Origin: an uncultured Candidatus Nemicrothrix sp.
GTDB taxonomy: Bacteria > Actinomycetota > Acidimicrobiia > Acidimicrobiales > Acidimicrobilacustridaceae
Assembly (NCBI GenBank): GCA_903867185.1
Contig: CAIPQK010000075.1
Location: 1-64,000 of the forward strand
DNA length: 64,000 bases
Reading direction: 5' to 3'
Shown here: piece by piece, positions 33,388 through 43,077 of the stretch
Position numbering within the stretch: the first letter of the stretch is position 1
How the letters are laid out: the number at the start of each line of letters is the position of its first letter
Program-made: the position numbers and the translations under genes
The notes under the pieces: model-generated
Databases searched by the model: none
Told to the model about the DNA's origin: nothing
The model's input: the letters and a program-made list of their open reading frames with translations, nothing else

Positions 33388-34719
33388 ATGGCTATCCCCC
33401 CGATCTCCGATCTGCCCGACACGATGCTCGTCCGCGGCGGCCAACCCGTTAGCGGCGAGATCCACGTCCGCGGGTCAAAGAACGCTTTGCCGAAGGCAAT
33501 GGTCGCCGCACTGCTCACTGTTGAGCCTTGCCGCCTCACCAATATTGCGGCGATCACCGACATCGGAGTCGTCGATGAACTCATCAGCATCGCCGGCGGA
33601 ACCGTGGTCCACGAAAATGACACCGTCGTTATTACCGCACACGAGTTCCGTGCACTCGGCGAAGACGACGTCATGCGCCTTCATGCCGCAAGCCGAATTC
33701 CTGTTCTCACCACCGCCGTATCGCTTCATCGAACCGGGCACGCAGTCGTCGCCGCTCCTGGCGGTTGTTCCATCGGCCCGCGGCCGGTCGACTTCCACCT
33801 CAATGTCTTGCGCGCATTCGGAGCGCGTGATGTCCATCGCGAAGACATCATCGAACTGCATGCCGACCACATGCGCGGTGCTCGTATCGCACTCCCCTTC
33901 CCTAGCGTCGGCGCTACCGAACAGTTCCTGTTCGCGTCAGTGCTTGCTGAAGGCGATTCAGAATTGTCGAATGCCGCGATCGAACCTGAAATCCTCGACC
34001 TCATCGCCGTTCTTCAAAAGATGGGTGCAATCATTTCGGTCGAACCCAATCGAACGATTCGTGTGACCGGAGTCGCCGAACTCGGCGGGTTCGAACACCG
34101 CGTCATCGGTGACCGCCTCGAAGCGGCATCCTGGGCATCGCTCGCGCTGGCAACTGGCGGAACAATCACTGTCCACGGCGTTCAGCAACAGCTGTTTTCA
34201 ACGTTCTTAAACATGTACCGCAGAGCCGGCGGCGATTTCACCATCGATGCCGACGGCGACACGCTCACGTTCCATCGTGCTCGCCGCATGCTCCGCCCGT
34301 TGGCTCTTGAGACCGACGTTCATCCCGGATTCATGACCGACTGGCAATCGCCGTTCGTCACTGCACTCACACAGGCCGACGGCGTGAGCGTTGTGCATGA
34401 AACGGTCTACGAAGATCGGCTCGGATACACCGACGCATTGCGCAGTTTGGGTGCCCAGATTCAGGTCTTCACCGAATGTCTTGGACCAACACGCTGTCGA
34501 TTTGGCGCTGCAAACCACCGACATTCAGCTGTTGTTGTTGGTCCCACCAAGTTGCACGGTGCCGAACTCGTGGTCCCCGACCTTCGTGCTGGATTCTCTT
34601 ACGTCATCGCTGCAGCAGCCGCTGACGGCGAAAGTCTGATTCACGGTGTCGATCTTCTTGATCGTGGCTACGCCGATTTCCGCACGAAACTTGCTGCGGT
34701 GGGCGTCGAACACCGATAA
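33388..34719 (+). CDS. murA: UDP-N-acetylglucosamine 1-carboxyvinyltransferase
   Basis: LVRGGQPVSGEIHVRGSKNALPKAMVAALL; TDWQSPFVTALTQADGVSVVHETVYEDR. Confidence 0.94.
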   Translation: MAIPPISDLPDTMLVRGGQPVSGEIHVRGSKNALPKAMVAALLTVEPCRLTNIAAITDIGVVDELISIAGGTVVHENDTVVITAHEFRALGEDDVMRLHAASRIPVLTTAVSLHRTGHAVVAAPGGCSIGPRPVDFHLNVLRAFGARDVHREDIIELHADHMRGARIALPFPSVGATEQFLFASVLAEGDSELSNAAIEPEILDLIAVLQKMGAIISVEPNRTIRVTGVAELGGFEHRVIGDRLEAASWASLALATGGTITVHGVQQQLFSTFLNMYRRAGGDFTIDADGDTLTFHRARRMLRPLALETDVHPGFMTDWQSPFVTALTQADGVSVVHETVYEDRLGYTDALRSLGAQIQVFTECLGPTRCRFGAANHRHSAVVVGPTKLHGAELVVPDLRAGFSYVIAAAAADGESLIHGVDLLDRGYADFRTKLAAVGVEHR

Positions 34720-34781
34720 AACCAAACAATCATTGCGGCAGTCACTCGTCATCCGAGTTGACCGCAGTATCGTCACGAGCG

Positions 34782-35171
34782 ATGAAGACTGTCGGCAACG
34801 TCCTTTGGTTCATAGTCGCCGGCGTTTGGCTCGCCTTGAGTTACGCAGTTGGCGGCCTCATCATGTGCATCACCATCATCGGCATTCCGTTTGGCCTTCA
34901 GGCGTTCAAACTCGCTGGCCTTGCGCTCTGGCCCTTCGGGCGGACGACCACCATGCGTGCATCGAGCGGGTTCCTTGAGGTTCTCTTCAATGTCATCTGG
35001 CTTGTGCTCTTCGGGTGGGCGATCTTCATCGTTCACCTAATAAGTGGCGCGCTTTTGTGCATCACCATCATCGGCATTCCGTTTGGCGTTCAGGCGTTCA
35101 AACTCTCGACACTTGCGCTATGGCCGTTTGGCAGAGTCATCACACGCACCAATTCTCAGAGAACGCACTAA
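34782..35171 (+). CDS. YccF-family inner membrane protein with two near-identical halves
   Basis: MCITIIGIPFGLQAFKLAGLALWPFGR and LCITIIGIPFGVQAFKLSTLALWPFGR. Confidence 0.88.
   Translation: MKTVGNVLWFIVAGVWLALSYAVGGLIMCITIIGIPFGLQAFKLAGLALWPFGRTTTMRASSGFLEVLFNVIWLVLFGWAIFIVHLISGALLCITIIGIPFGVQAFKLSTLALWPFGRVITRTNSQRTH
34865..34913 (+). repeat. 49-nt direct repeat, copy 1 (within YccF-like gene)
   Basis: gtgcatcaccatcatcggcattccgtttggccttcaggcgttcaaactc. Confidence 0.95.
35057..35105 (+). repeat. 49-nt direct repeat, copy 2 (one mismatch to copy 1)
   Basis: gtgcatcaccatcatcggcattccgtttggcgttcaggcgttcaaactc; exactly 192 nt (64 codons) after copy 1. Confidence 0.95.
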
Positions 35172-35176
35172 GTCGC

Positions 35177-35830
35177 ATGGCGAAATCTCGAACTCCTCGC
35201 CACGGCGAACCTCGCTGGCCAGCGGCAATCGCCCTTGTCGCTGCGTTTGCGTTATATCTCTTCCTGCCATCGACATTAATTATCGGTCCCCGGTGGCTGC
35301 TCCCCGCCCTGGAGGCACTTTTGGTGATCCCCCTCGTGATCACCAATCCCGACCGACGTGATTCTGAAGCCACCATTTTGCGCGTTGTTTCAATTCTGCT
35401 CATTGCCGTCATTTCGGTAGCCAACATCAGCGCTCTTGGGCTGTTAGTCCATGACCTCTTGAGCAACACCAACATCGACGGCAAACCGCTGATCTATTCA
35501 GCGATTGCACTGTGGTTTAACAATGTCATCGTCTTCGCTCTTTGGTACTGGGAACTCGATGGAGGCGGCCCTGCCGTCCGATACAACGTCCCCGTGCAGT
35601 CTCATGACTTCATCTTCCCTCAACAAGCAGCACCCGATGTCTTCACCAATACGTGGTCGCCGACATTCTTCGATTACCTCTACACAAGTTTTACGAACTC
35701 GACTGCATTTAGCCCCACCGACACAATGCCCCTCACCCGTCGGACAAAGGCACTGATGATGTTGCAATCAGGTTCAGCACTCGTGACGATCGTTCTCGTC
35801 GCAGCACGGGCGATCAACGTCTTGCAGTGA
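35177..35830 (+). CDS. Multi-TM membrane protein, possibly DUF1345-like
   Basis: Several TM segments; TNTWSPTFFDYLYTSFTNSTAFSPTDTMPLTRRTKALMMLQSGSALVTIVLVAARAINVL. Confidence 0.75.
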   Translation: MAKSRTPRHGEPRWPAAIALVAAFALYLFLPSTLIIGPRWLLPALEALLVIPLVITNPDRRDSEATILRVVSILLIAVISVANISALGLLVHDLLSNTNIDGKPLIYSAIALWFNNVIVFALWYWELDGGGPAVRYNVPVQSHDFIFPQQAAPDVFTNTWSPTFFDYLYTSFTNSTAFSPTDTMPLTRRTKALMMLQSGSALVTIVLVAARAINVLQ

Positions 35831-35877
35831 ACCGAATGCGGCTGGCGGGGGCTCGGCTAGGGTCATACGGCTATCCA

Positions 35878-35949
35878 GCCCTCGTAGCTCAGGGGATAGA
35901 GCATCGCCCTCCGGAGGCGTGTGCGGGCGTTCGAATCGCCCCGAGGGCG
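35878..35949 (+). tRNA. tRNA-Arg(CCG), CCA not encoded
   Basis: gccctcg-ta-gctc-aggggata-gagc-a-tcgcc-ctCCGga-ggcgt-...-gggcg-ttcgaat-cgccc-cgagggc-g: cloverleaf with perfect acceptor and T stems; one T-T mismatch in the anticodon stem. Confidence 0.93.
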
Positions 35950-35951
35950 CT

Positions 35952-36683
35952 CTAGTTCGATTCTGATGTTGAAGCCTGTGCATCCGGAGCAGCCTCGACC
36001 GCTTGACCTTGCTCGAGGAAATTCGACGCTATTTGAGCCGTGAGAACGGCCAATGAGACAAGTCCAAGTGCGAGCAATGCCACTGCAGTGAGTCGACCAC
36101 CAAGCGTCACCGGCGTGTAATCGCCATAACCAACCGTGGTCACCGTTACAACCGACCACCACAGTGCGTTTCCGAGCGTCGTGATATTCGCACCAGGGGC
36201 TCGCGACTCGAACTCCCAAACGACTATTCCTGCATTCAACATCAAGATCAAGGCCACAGTCATGAACAATGCGAGGTTTCCTCGACTGAAGAGCTTCCGA
36301 AGAAGGCGCATGCTCGCGAAAATTCGCACTGGCGGAAGAATCACCGCGACCATGAGGTCTGGACGCGAAATCGCGTACCTCAATCCGCGCCCCGAAAGTT
36401 TCGACCGAATGATGAGATCGACGAGATAGACCACTGATATCGCGAGTCGGCACACTAACCAGATCGGAATGAGATCGATCTGTTTCTGCCCAGTGAAAAT
36501 CGCGAGCACCAGCCAGATCGTTGACAGGGCCAACAAATCAAGCCATGACTGAGTTCTGGCTACGTAGGCATCGAATTCGGGCGGGAACGACGTCGATTTT
36601 TCCTCGTTCACGGTTGTCTTAGCGTTCGCTGCAAGATTCGAAGGTGTCGACATGGACATCAGTCCATCATCGACCTCACGCAA
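35952..36683 (-). CDS. Voltage-gated-type potassium channel family protein
   Basis: Selectivity filter ALWWSVVTVTTVGYGDYTPVTLGGRLTAVALL with flanking TMs. Confidence 0.93.
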   Translation of the reverse strand: MREVDDGLMSMSTPSNLAANAKTTVNEEKSTSFPPEFDAYVARTQSWLDLLALSTIWLVLAIFTGQKQIDLIPIWLVCRLAISVVYLVDLIIRSKLSGRGLRYAISRPDLMVAVILPPVRIFASMRLLRKLFSRGNLALFMTVALILMLNAGIVVWEFESRAPGANITTLGNALWWSVVTVTTVGYGDYTPVTLGGRLTAVALLALGLVSLAVLTAQIASNFLEQGQAVEAAPDAQASTSESN

Positions 36684-36719
36684 AACCGCGCATGATGACG
36701 AGACCGTGACAAACGATGG

Positions 36720-38261
36720 TCAGAGCCGCTTGCCAAGAAGTTCGGGATTTTCCAATAACCAACGACGGAGGTCCGCTTTTCTGACCTTGCCAGAGGCTGT
36801 CACCGGTAATTCATCGGCCACAACAACGTGTCGGGGGACTTTAAATCCGGCCAGCGATTGACGCACATGGGCGACGACGGCAACGGGATCGAGTTTGACG
36901 CCAGGCACCGCTACAACAACAGCACAGACATTTTCACCCCACGTCGCATCGGGTACGCCTACAACAGCGACTCGAGCGACATCTCGATAATCAAGTACTG
37001 AAGCCTCGACCTCAAGCGAGGAAACGTTTTCGCCCCCCGTGATGATGATGTCTTTCTTCCGGTCAACGACATAAAGCAACCCATCTGTCATACGACCGAT
37101 ATCACCCGTATGCAGCCATCCATTTCGGAGTGCCGCTGAGGTTGCATCCTCATCATCGAGATACCCCACCATGAGCTGTTCGGCGCGAATCAAAATCTCT
37201 CCCGCTTCACCGTCAGCCACGGAACTGTCCTCATCATCGACAAGACGTACCTCAACCCCGGCTACCGGACTGCCGACTGCTTCGAGCAGACCCTCTTCCC
37301 CCTCAAGTCCGCGTCGATGGGCTGCAGCGTTTAAGAACACCGCGTTTCCCGAGAGCTCAGTCATGCCGTAGCCCTGGGCGAAATCGACACCCAACAACGC
37401 ATCTGTCCTTCGCAACAACGAGGTCGGCATCGGTGCTGCGCCATAGGCGATCGACGTGAGCGAACGAAGTTGCGCAATGCGTTCGGGTTCAACCTCGAGG
37501 AGTTCGACAAGTGACGCAAGCATGGTTGCCGCGAGTGACGTCGAGGTCACACGTTCGCGCTCAACGGTCTCACAGAATTCTGCGGCTGCGAAACCGGGCA
37601 TGAGGACAACGGGTCGGCCATGAGCGTGTCGATGGATCACGTTGTAGCCAGCCACATGACATAACGGGAAGGGAAAGATATACACGTCATCGGTACTCAC
37701 CGGTCGCGCTGCTGTGCTTGCCGCAACCGACGCCAGCAGGCCTTTATGTGACAACAATGCACCCTTCGGTGCCGCGGTAGTTCCGCTCGTGAAGAGCAGC
37801 CACGCCGCTGACTCGGGATCAATACGGCGATCAATCCCCTCGTTCACCTCGCTATCCACAAACGCAGACCACGCTGTCCAGTCGAACATCGGAACTTCAA
37901 CTCCGACTTCGCGAAGTCGACCGAGATCTGATTCATTGCCAACAACAATTCCTGCTCCCGAACGATCAAGCATGGTCGCAAGTTCTTGAGCGTGGAGTCG
38001 GTGATTTAAAAAGACGAGTAGTCGGCCACTCGCTGGCACTGCGTAATACAACTCGATCCATGTGCGATGGTTCGGACCGATGACCGCGACGGGCACCATC
38101 GCATCGAGAAGTCCATCGACCACCGCAACCGTCGCGGAAATGCGCCGATTGAGCTCAGCGAATGTAACCGCCCCGATGTCATCGACCACGGCAACCGCGT
38201 TTGGCTGCTGCTCCGAGGCCTGTCGCACGACACCGGCGAGTGTCCCGGCGCTACCGGTCAC
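36720..38261 (-). CDS. AMP-binding acyl-CoA synthetase/ligase
   Basis: WLLFTSGTTAAPKGALLSHKG; GWLHTGDIGRMTDGLLYVVDRKKDIIITGGENVSSLEVE. Confidence 0.95.
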   Translation of the reverse strand: MTGSAGTLAGVVRQASEQQPNAVAVVDDIGAVTFAELNRRISATVAVVDGLLDAMVPVAVIGPNHRTWIELYYAVPASGRLLVFLNHRLHAQELATMLDRSGAGIVVGNESDLGRLREVGVEVPMFDWTAWSAFVDSEVNEGIDRRIDPESAAWLLFTSGTTAAPKGALLSHKGLLASVAASTAARPVSTDDVYIFPFPLCHVAGYNVIHRHAHGRPVVLMPGFAAAEFCETVERERVTSTSLAATMLASLVELLEVEPERIAQLRSLTSIAYGAAPMPTSLLRRTDALLGVDFAQGYGMTELSGNAVFLNAAAHRRGLEGEEGLLEAVGSPVAGVEVRLVDDEDSSVADGEAGEILIRAEQLMVGYLDDEDATSAALRNGWLHTGDIGRMTDGLLYVVDRKKDIIITGGENVSSLEVEASVLDYRDVARVAVVGVPDATWGENVCAVVVAVPGVKLDPVAVVAHVRQSLAGFKVPRHVVVADELPVTASGKVRKADLRRWLLENPELLGKRL

Positions 38262-39892
38262 TTGCAGACGACACCTTCAGGGGCCTTGCCCGCTTGAATC
38301 CCCACCAATTCGGTGACTTCTCCCGGTTTCACCGTGGTGACCGGCCCAGTTGTGGTCGAGGTTGAGGAACCAGAAGCACTCGTCGTTGTTGTTGTCGTGC
38401 TAGCCGGCACTGGTTCAGCCAGAACTCCAGTGAACGAAGAGCCGAGAACGAGCACTACCGGGGCTGAGCTCTTGAGGGTCTTATCGGACTGCATCTCAGC
38501 AGTGCCCCCGAGTTGACGACGAAGTAGATCGGCCTGTTTCTCAAAGCCGGGTAAATACCTAATCGACGTGGAAGTCTGCGATTTCGAAATGTCGCCGCCC
38601 GAGGTCGCCGTGAATCCAAGTTGTTTCAATCGCGCAGCGACGTCAACAGCACGACCCTTGGTTCCTGTTGCATTCGTGACACTCAGCACGACCGATTTCG
38701 GCGTGACAGTCCCGGCGGGAACACCACGAAAAATATTCAGAACATCTTCCGCAGCTGCGGTATCGAGACGAAGAATACTGGCACCGCCGCTTGTCATGTC
38801 CAGATACACCGGCAATGCGTGAGTCACAATCTGGTTGCCCGAGAACCCCTTGAATGATTTTCCGAGCGAGACCAAGTCTCCGATACTCAGTTTTGAATCA
38901 AGGCTCAGATTGTCTGCGGTCGACGACACCAGACCATTCACTGCCTTGAGATCCATCGATCCAAACTTCGCCTGGGCTCGATCAAGCATCGTGCGCATGA
39001 AGATGGTTTGGCGCGAGATGCGACCAAGGTCAGCGCTTGGATCCTCGATCCATTTTTTGGTTTTCGGATCGAGGTATTCGAGATGACGCGAACGGGCGTA
39101 GGCAAGCGCAGCATCACCATCGAGTGTTTGACAACCAGTACTTAACATGTAGAAGCCCGAGTTTTTGTCCCTAACTTGATTCTCAAAATAAAGCGGGATT
39201 CCTCCAACGGCTTCAGTGACCCCCTTGAAACTCTTGAAGTTGATTTCGACGTAGTGATTGATATCGATGCCGAAATCAGCCTTGATGGTGTTGATCAATC
39301 GTTGAGCACCATCGGCGCTGTCTTTTCCTTGAGCAAACGCAGTGTTGATTCGTTCTTCACTGCCAGACGGCTGAATAGGTACCCACAGATCACGCGGGAA
39401 CGACATGAGATCAACGGTCTTGTTCTTCGAATCAACCCTTGCGACCATGATCGTGTCAGAGCGTTGGCCAGCTTCTTGAACGCCTGGCGCATTGAGGAAC
39501 GCTGAAGCATCGGCATCTGATTTCGACACCACGGAACGGCTGTCCGACCCAACAATCAGGAAGTTCTGTACCCCTCCCGACGAAGTGGCAAGCGCCAAGG
39601 AATCTCGATGAATCTGGTTGTAGCGATACCAGCCATAGCCCGCGACTGCCGCCACGCCAACGGCAATAAGCACAACAACACCAATACCGACCTTCAGGAA
39701 CGTCTTGCCCCGCTTGGGAGATTTGGCATGACGAAAGTTTGGCGCCGAACCAGCACCCGCCGACCCTGGCGCTGCTGGTGTCTTCGATGAACCAAGCACC
39801 CGTCGATCAGCAGAGAGGGAAGGGCGTCTCGGTGGGAGACCGGGATCCCACGGGGGCACCGATCCTCCCGACGTGGGGGGTACATCAGACAT
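38258..39892 (-). CDS. LytR-CpsA-Psr (LCP) family cell-wall ligase with LytR_C-like domain
   Basis: NFLIVGSDSRS...RSDTIMVARVDSKNKTVDLMSFPRDLWVPI; ALAYARSRHLEY. Confidence 0.93.
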   Translation of the reverse strand: MSDVPPTSGGSVPPWDPGLPPRRPSLSADRRVLGSSKTPAAPGSAGAGSAPNFRHAKSPKRGKTFLKVGIGVVVLIAVGVAAVAGYGWYRYNQIHRDSLALATSSGGVQNFLIVGSDSRSVVSKSDADASAFLNAPGVQEAGQRSDTIMVARVDSKNKTVDLMSFPRDLWVPIQPSGSEERINTAFAQGKDSADGAQRLINTIKADFGIDINHYVEINFKSFKGVTEAVGGIPLYFENQVRDKNSGFYMLSTGCQTLDGDAALAYARSRHLEYLDPKTKKWIEDPSADLGRISRQTIFMRTMLDRAQAKFGSMDLKAVNGLVSSTADNLSLDSKLSIGDLVSLGKSFKGFSGNQIVTHALPVYLDMTSGGASILRLDTAAAEDVLNIFRGVPAGTVTPKSVVLSVTNATGTKGRAVDVAARLKQLGFTATSGGDISKSQTSTSIRYLPGFEKQADLLRRQLGGTAEMQSDKTLKSSAPVVLVLGSSFTGVLAEPVPASTTTTTTSASGSSTSTTTGPVTTVKPGEVTELVGIQAGKAPEGVVCK

Positions 39893-39910
39893 GACTAGGT
39901 CAGGCTAGTC
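39893..39910. promoter_or_regulatory. Perfect inverted repeat immediately upstream of the LCP start codon
   Basis: gactag-gtcagg-ctagtc (6-bp arms, 6-nt spacer) abutting the ATG at 39892. Confidence 0.4.
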
Positions 39911-39945
39911 GGGGTGCTTTGCGGCTCCCCGTCACCCCCTTCGAA

Positions 39946-41187
39946 TCAGGCGGTGACCTTGGGCTCCTTAGGAAGACCCAACACTCGTTCCCCCACGATA
40001 TTGCGCTGAATTTGAGAGGTTCCGCCCCAAATGGTCTCGGATCGACTGAAGAAGAACGACGACTGAAGCGCATTCGCCGGGTACTGCAGATTTACTGCCC
40101 GACGACCATAACCAGGTACCGATTCTTCAGAACCCGAATCGCCAAGCAATAACTGAGCTTCAGGGCCAAGAACATCCATAGCAAGTGCCATCACCTGCTG
40201 GTGATACTCACTCCAGAAAATCTTGTTCGTCGCGCCGAGAGCAGCGACGCCGAAGTCTTTGCGATTCTGAACAACCGCCGTAAGCGAGCGGAGCCCGTTA
40301 ATGCGCATGATTTGAACCTTCGACCAAGCAAGCGCAATGCGCTGACGGATCAGCGGGTCGTTGATCGATCCGTTTTGCTTCGCAACCTCGATGATGTGAT
40401 TCAGTTCATTTTCAAAACGGCGGTAACCAGTCGTTGCTGATGTGCCGCGTTCGAAACCAAGTGTGGTCATGGCGACCGACCATCCGTTATTCAATCCACC
40501 TACAACGTTTTCTTTCGGGCAGCGAGCGTCCGTGAAAAACACTTCAGCAAATTCAGCGGAACCATCAACCTGTTTGATGGGGCGAACTTCAACGCCGGGC
40601 TGATCCATCGGGCAGAGCAAATAGGAGATGCCTTTGTGCTTCGGTGCATCAGGATCGGTACGGCAAAGGATGAAGACATAGTCAGCGATGAACCCCTGTG
40701 TGGTCCAGATTTTCTGACCATTGATGACCCATTCATCGCCATCGAGAACAGCCTTCGTGCCGAGGTTGGCAAGATCCGAACCTGCATCGGGTTCGCTGAA
40801 GCCCTGACACCACGCAATGGTTCCGGAGAGAATCTTGGGAAGGAATTCCTGTTTCTGCTCTTCAGTCCCCCACTGGAGGATCGTTGGGCCCACGAGCGTG
40901 TCACCAAAGAAATCAGCGCGCATCGGAGCCCCAGCATTTGCAAACTCTTCGGCAACAACAACTGCCTGCATTGTCGTGAGACCTTTACCGCCGTATTCCT
41001 TTGGCCATGACGCACAAATCCAGCCGCCGCCGTAGAGCTTGCTCGTCCATTGCTCAAGGAAAAGCGCGCGATCGTCGGCACTCATCTCAAAACCGGGTTC
41101 GAACCATCCCTTTGGAAGGTTCTCTTCAAGCCAGCCGCGGACTTCGCTGCGGTAGGCCTCTGCATCTGCCGGATAGTTCAGGTCCAT
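39946..41187 (-). CDS. Acyl-CoA dehydrogenase
   Basis: WCQGFSEPDAGSDLANLGTKAVLDGDEWVINGQKIWTTQGFIADYVFILCRTD; WGGTSQIQRNIVGERVLGLP. Confidence 0.96.
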   Translation of the reverse strand: MDLNYPADAEAYRSEVRGWLEENLPKGWFEPGFEMSADDRALFLEQWTSKLYGGGWICASWPKEYGGKGLTTMQAVVVAEEFANAGAPMRADFFGDTLVGPTILQWGTEEQKQEFLPKILSGTIAWCQGFSEPDAGSDLANLGTKAVLDGDEWVINGQKIWTTQGFIADYVFILCRTDPDAPKHKGISYLLCPMDQPGVEVRPIKQVDGSAEFAEVFFTDARCPKENVVGGLNNGWSVAMTTLGFERGTSATTGYRRFENELNHIIEVAKQNGSINDPLIRQRIALAWSKVQIMRINGLRSLTAVVQNRKDFGVAALGATNKIFWSEYHQQVMALAMDVLGPEAQLLLGDSGSEESVPGYGRRAVNLQYPANALQSSFFFSRSETIWGGTSQIQRNIVGERVLGLPKEPKVTA

Positions 41188-41276
41188 AAGCGACAGTCTT
41201 CCGATGCCAGCCCGGGTCGTCCAATCGTTTCACTCGAGGTCATCAATCCGTGCTCTGAGGGGTAGATTCGCCGTCT

Positions 41277-42449
41277 ATGAGCACCACAGAGACACCTGCC
41301 AAGGCCGAGCGTTGGACGTTCCAGTGGAAGGAACTCTTTGACGAGGTCATCACCTCGGGCTTGTGCACCGGCTGTGCAGGGTGCGTCATCGCTTGTCCGC
41401 ACGATGTCATTGGCTACAACCACGAAGCCGGTGGCTATAAGCCGTTCCATATCGAAGACGAACTCGGGCCCACCGATTGCGGTCACGGTCAAAAGGGTTG
41501 CACGAGTTGCACACGAGCATGCCCTCGATTTCGCTCGTGGGAACCGGAAGCCAATGAGCACCTCTTCGGTCGAGATCGAACCGACGATGAAGTCGCTGGC
41601 ATTTATTCCGACATTCTTCTCACTCGCGCTTCCGACGACATGGTCCATCGCATGGGCCAGGACGGCGGCTTAGTTTCTGCGTTACTCATTTGGGCTCTCG
41701 ATAACGACTACATCGATGGTGCACTCACGTCGTATCTCGAAGGTGGCGATGCAGCGACCTGGAAAGCAATACCCGGTGTTGCTACCAATCGCGAAGAAGT
41801 TCTCGCCGGCGCTGGCAGTCGTTACACCTATTCCGCCAACACTCTTGCGATTGATGAAGCGATAGAACGCGGTCTCAGCCGTCTCGCCCTTGTCGGCATG
41901 AGCTGCCAGTCCTCAATTGCCCCGGTGATGTGGAACCGGAAAATCGGAAAAATCTCAAAGCCGATCGTGTTCAACATTGGCCTTCTGTGTTCGAAGACAT
42001 TCGACGACGCCATCTTCGAAGAACTTTTCGAAGCGAAGTACCGCATCCCGAAGGCCGAGATCACCAAGATGAACATCAAAGGTGTCTTCCAAATCTGGAC
42101 TCGCGATGGCAGCTACCACGAGGTCAACCTCAAGGAATGTCACGACTGGACGCGAGAAGGATGCACCCATTGCCCCGATTTCGCTGCTGAGCACGCCGAC
42201 ATTTCAACCGGTGGTATCGGCAAGGACAACGACTGGACACTCACCATCGTTCGAACCGAACTGGGCCGCGAGATCATGCAACGGATGATCGCTGACGGTT
42301 CGATCGAAGCGCGGCCCGGCGACGATGATCCCGGCGCAATCGCGCTGATGCGCAAACTCGCTGAGAAAAGTCGCGCCCGTTGGCCACAGTGGGCCGAGCC
42401 AGTTGTTCGCCTCGGACTTCCTGAGAAGAAGAAGCCGGCAGCGAAGTAG
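41277..42449 (+). CDS. Coenzyme F420 hydrogenase/dehydrogenase beta-subunit (FrhB)-family Fe-S flavoprotein
   Basis: CTGCAGCVIACPHDVIGY...CGHGQKGCTSCTRACPRF; MGQDGGLVSALL; LVGMSCQSSIAPV; CHDWTREGCTHCPDFAAEHADISTGGIG. Confidence 0.88.
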   Translation: MSTTETPAKAERWTFQWKELFDEVITSGLCTGCAGCVIACPHDVIGYNHEAGGYKPFHIEDELGPTDCGHGQKGCTSCTRACPRFRSWEPEANEHLFGRDRTDDEVAGIYSDILLTRASDDMVHRMGQDGGLVSALLIWALDNDYIDGALTSYLEGGDAATWKAIPGVATNREEVLAGAGSRYTYSANTLAIDEAIERGLSRLALVGMSCQSSIAPVMWNRKIGKISKPIVFNIGLLCSKTFDDAIFEELFEAKYRIPKAEITKMNIKGVFQIWTRDGSYHEVNLKECHDWTREGCTHCPDFAAEHADISTGGIGKDNDWTLTIVRTELGREIMQRMIADGSIEARPGDDDPGAIALMRKLAEKSRARWPQWAEPVVRLGLPEKKKPAAK

Positions 42450-42461
42450 CGCTGCGAGCGA

Positions 42462-42938
42462 TCAGCCTGCAGTCGTCGATGTCGTCGCCGGAGCAGTCGC
42501 AGTTCCCGATGAGGAATTGCTCATGCACGCTTTCACGGCATTCGTGATGCTTTCGGGCACCGTCGCCCATGCAGCCTCGGGATCGGTCTTCAACTTCGAG
42601 TTGAGATCGGTGAAGTTGGTGCCGGTATAGCCAGGCTGCGCAGCGGACTTGTTGATCGGCATCTGCTTGACGAACACGTCGTACTGGCACTGGCACTGGT
42701 CTTGGCTCGATGCATCAATTCCAGACTTAATAGTGTTGCCTGTCTGAGCGATGGTGCTGTTCGTGCTGTCGTAATAGTGATTCGTGCACAGTTCAAGGAA
42801 GTTCTGCTGCGTGAGCGTGTTGTATTCCTTCGGCGTGTTGTCTTGCTTGCAGCCGCTGAGGCCGATCATGCACACCAGGGCAAGAGCCACAACACCTGCG
42901 CCTACTCGTCTTCCCAACATTGTGCTGACCATCCTCAT
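42462..42938 (-). CDS. Putative lipoprotein
   Basis: MLGRRVGAGVVALALVCMIGLSGCKQDN lipobox; start among M74/M76/M80 of the track ORF is uncertain. Confidence 0.75.
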   Translation of the reverse strand: MRMVSTMLGRRVGAGVVALALVCMIGLSGCKQDNTPKEYNTLTQQNFLELCTNHYYDSTNSTIAQTGNTIKSGIDASSQDQCQCQYDVFVKQMPINKSAAQPGYTGTNFTDLNSKLKTDPEAAWATVPESITNAVKACMSNSSSGTATAPATTSTTAG

Positions 42939-43077
42939 GAACTTGATGCCGCATCGACCGGGGGGCGGCGGCAGGCGGTCGCAACCGTAGCCGGTGACCT
43001 CCTCGTTCCCGACATCAACAATCCAGACCCGCCCGACCGGTCCGCTGGCCAGAGTCGCTCGGTAGGCTCTGACTCCC

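Noticed and set aside
34865-35105. Direct repeats considered as a possible CRISPR or mobile-element footprint
   Set aside because: Only two copies, in-frame, encoding the same peptide; this is an internal gene duplication.
35863-36453. 196-aa minus ORF ending ERPRGDSNARTRLRRAMLYPLSYEGWIAV
   Set aside because: Its 3' end is the reverse complement of the tRNA-Arg gene, a well-known false ORF pattern, and the rest is antisense/out of frame with the K+ channel gene.
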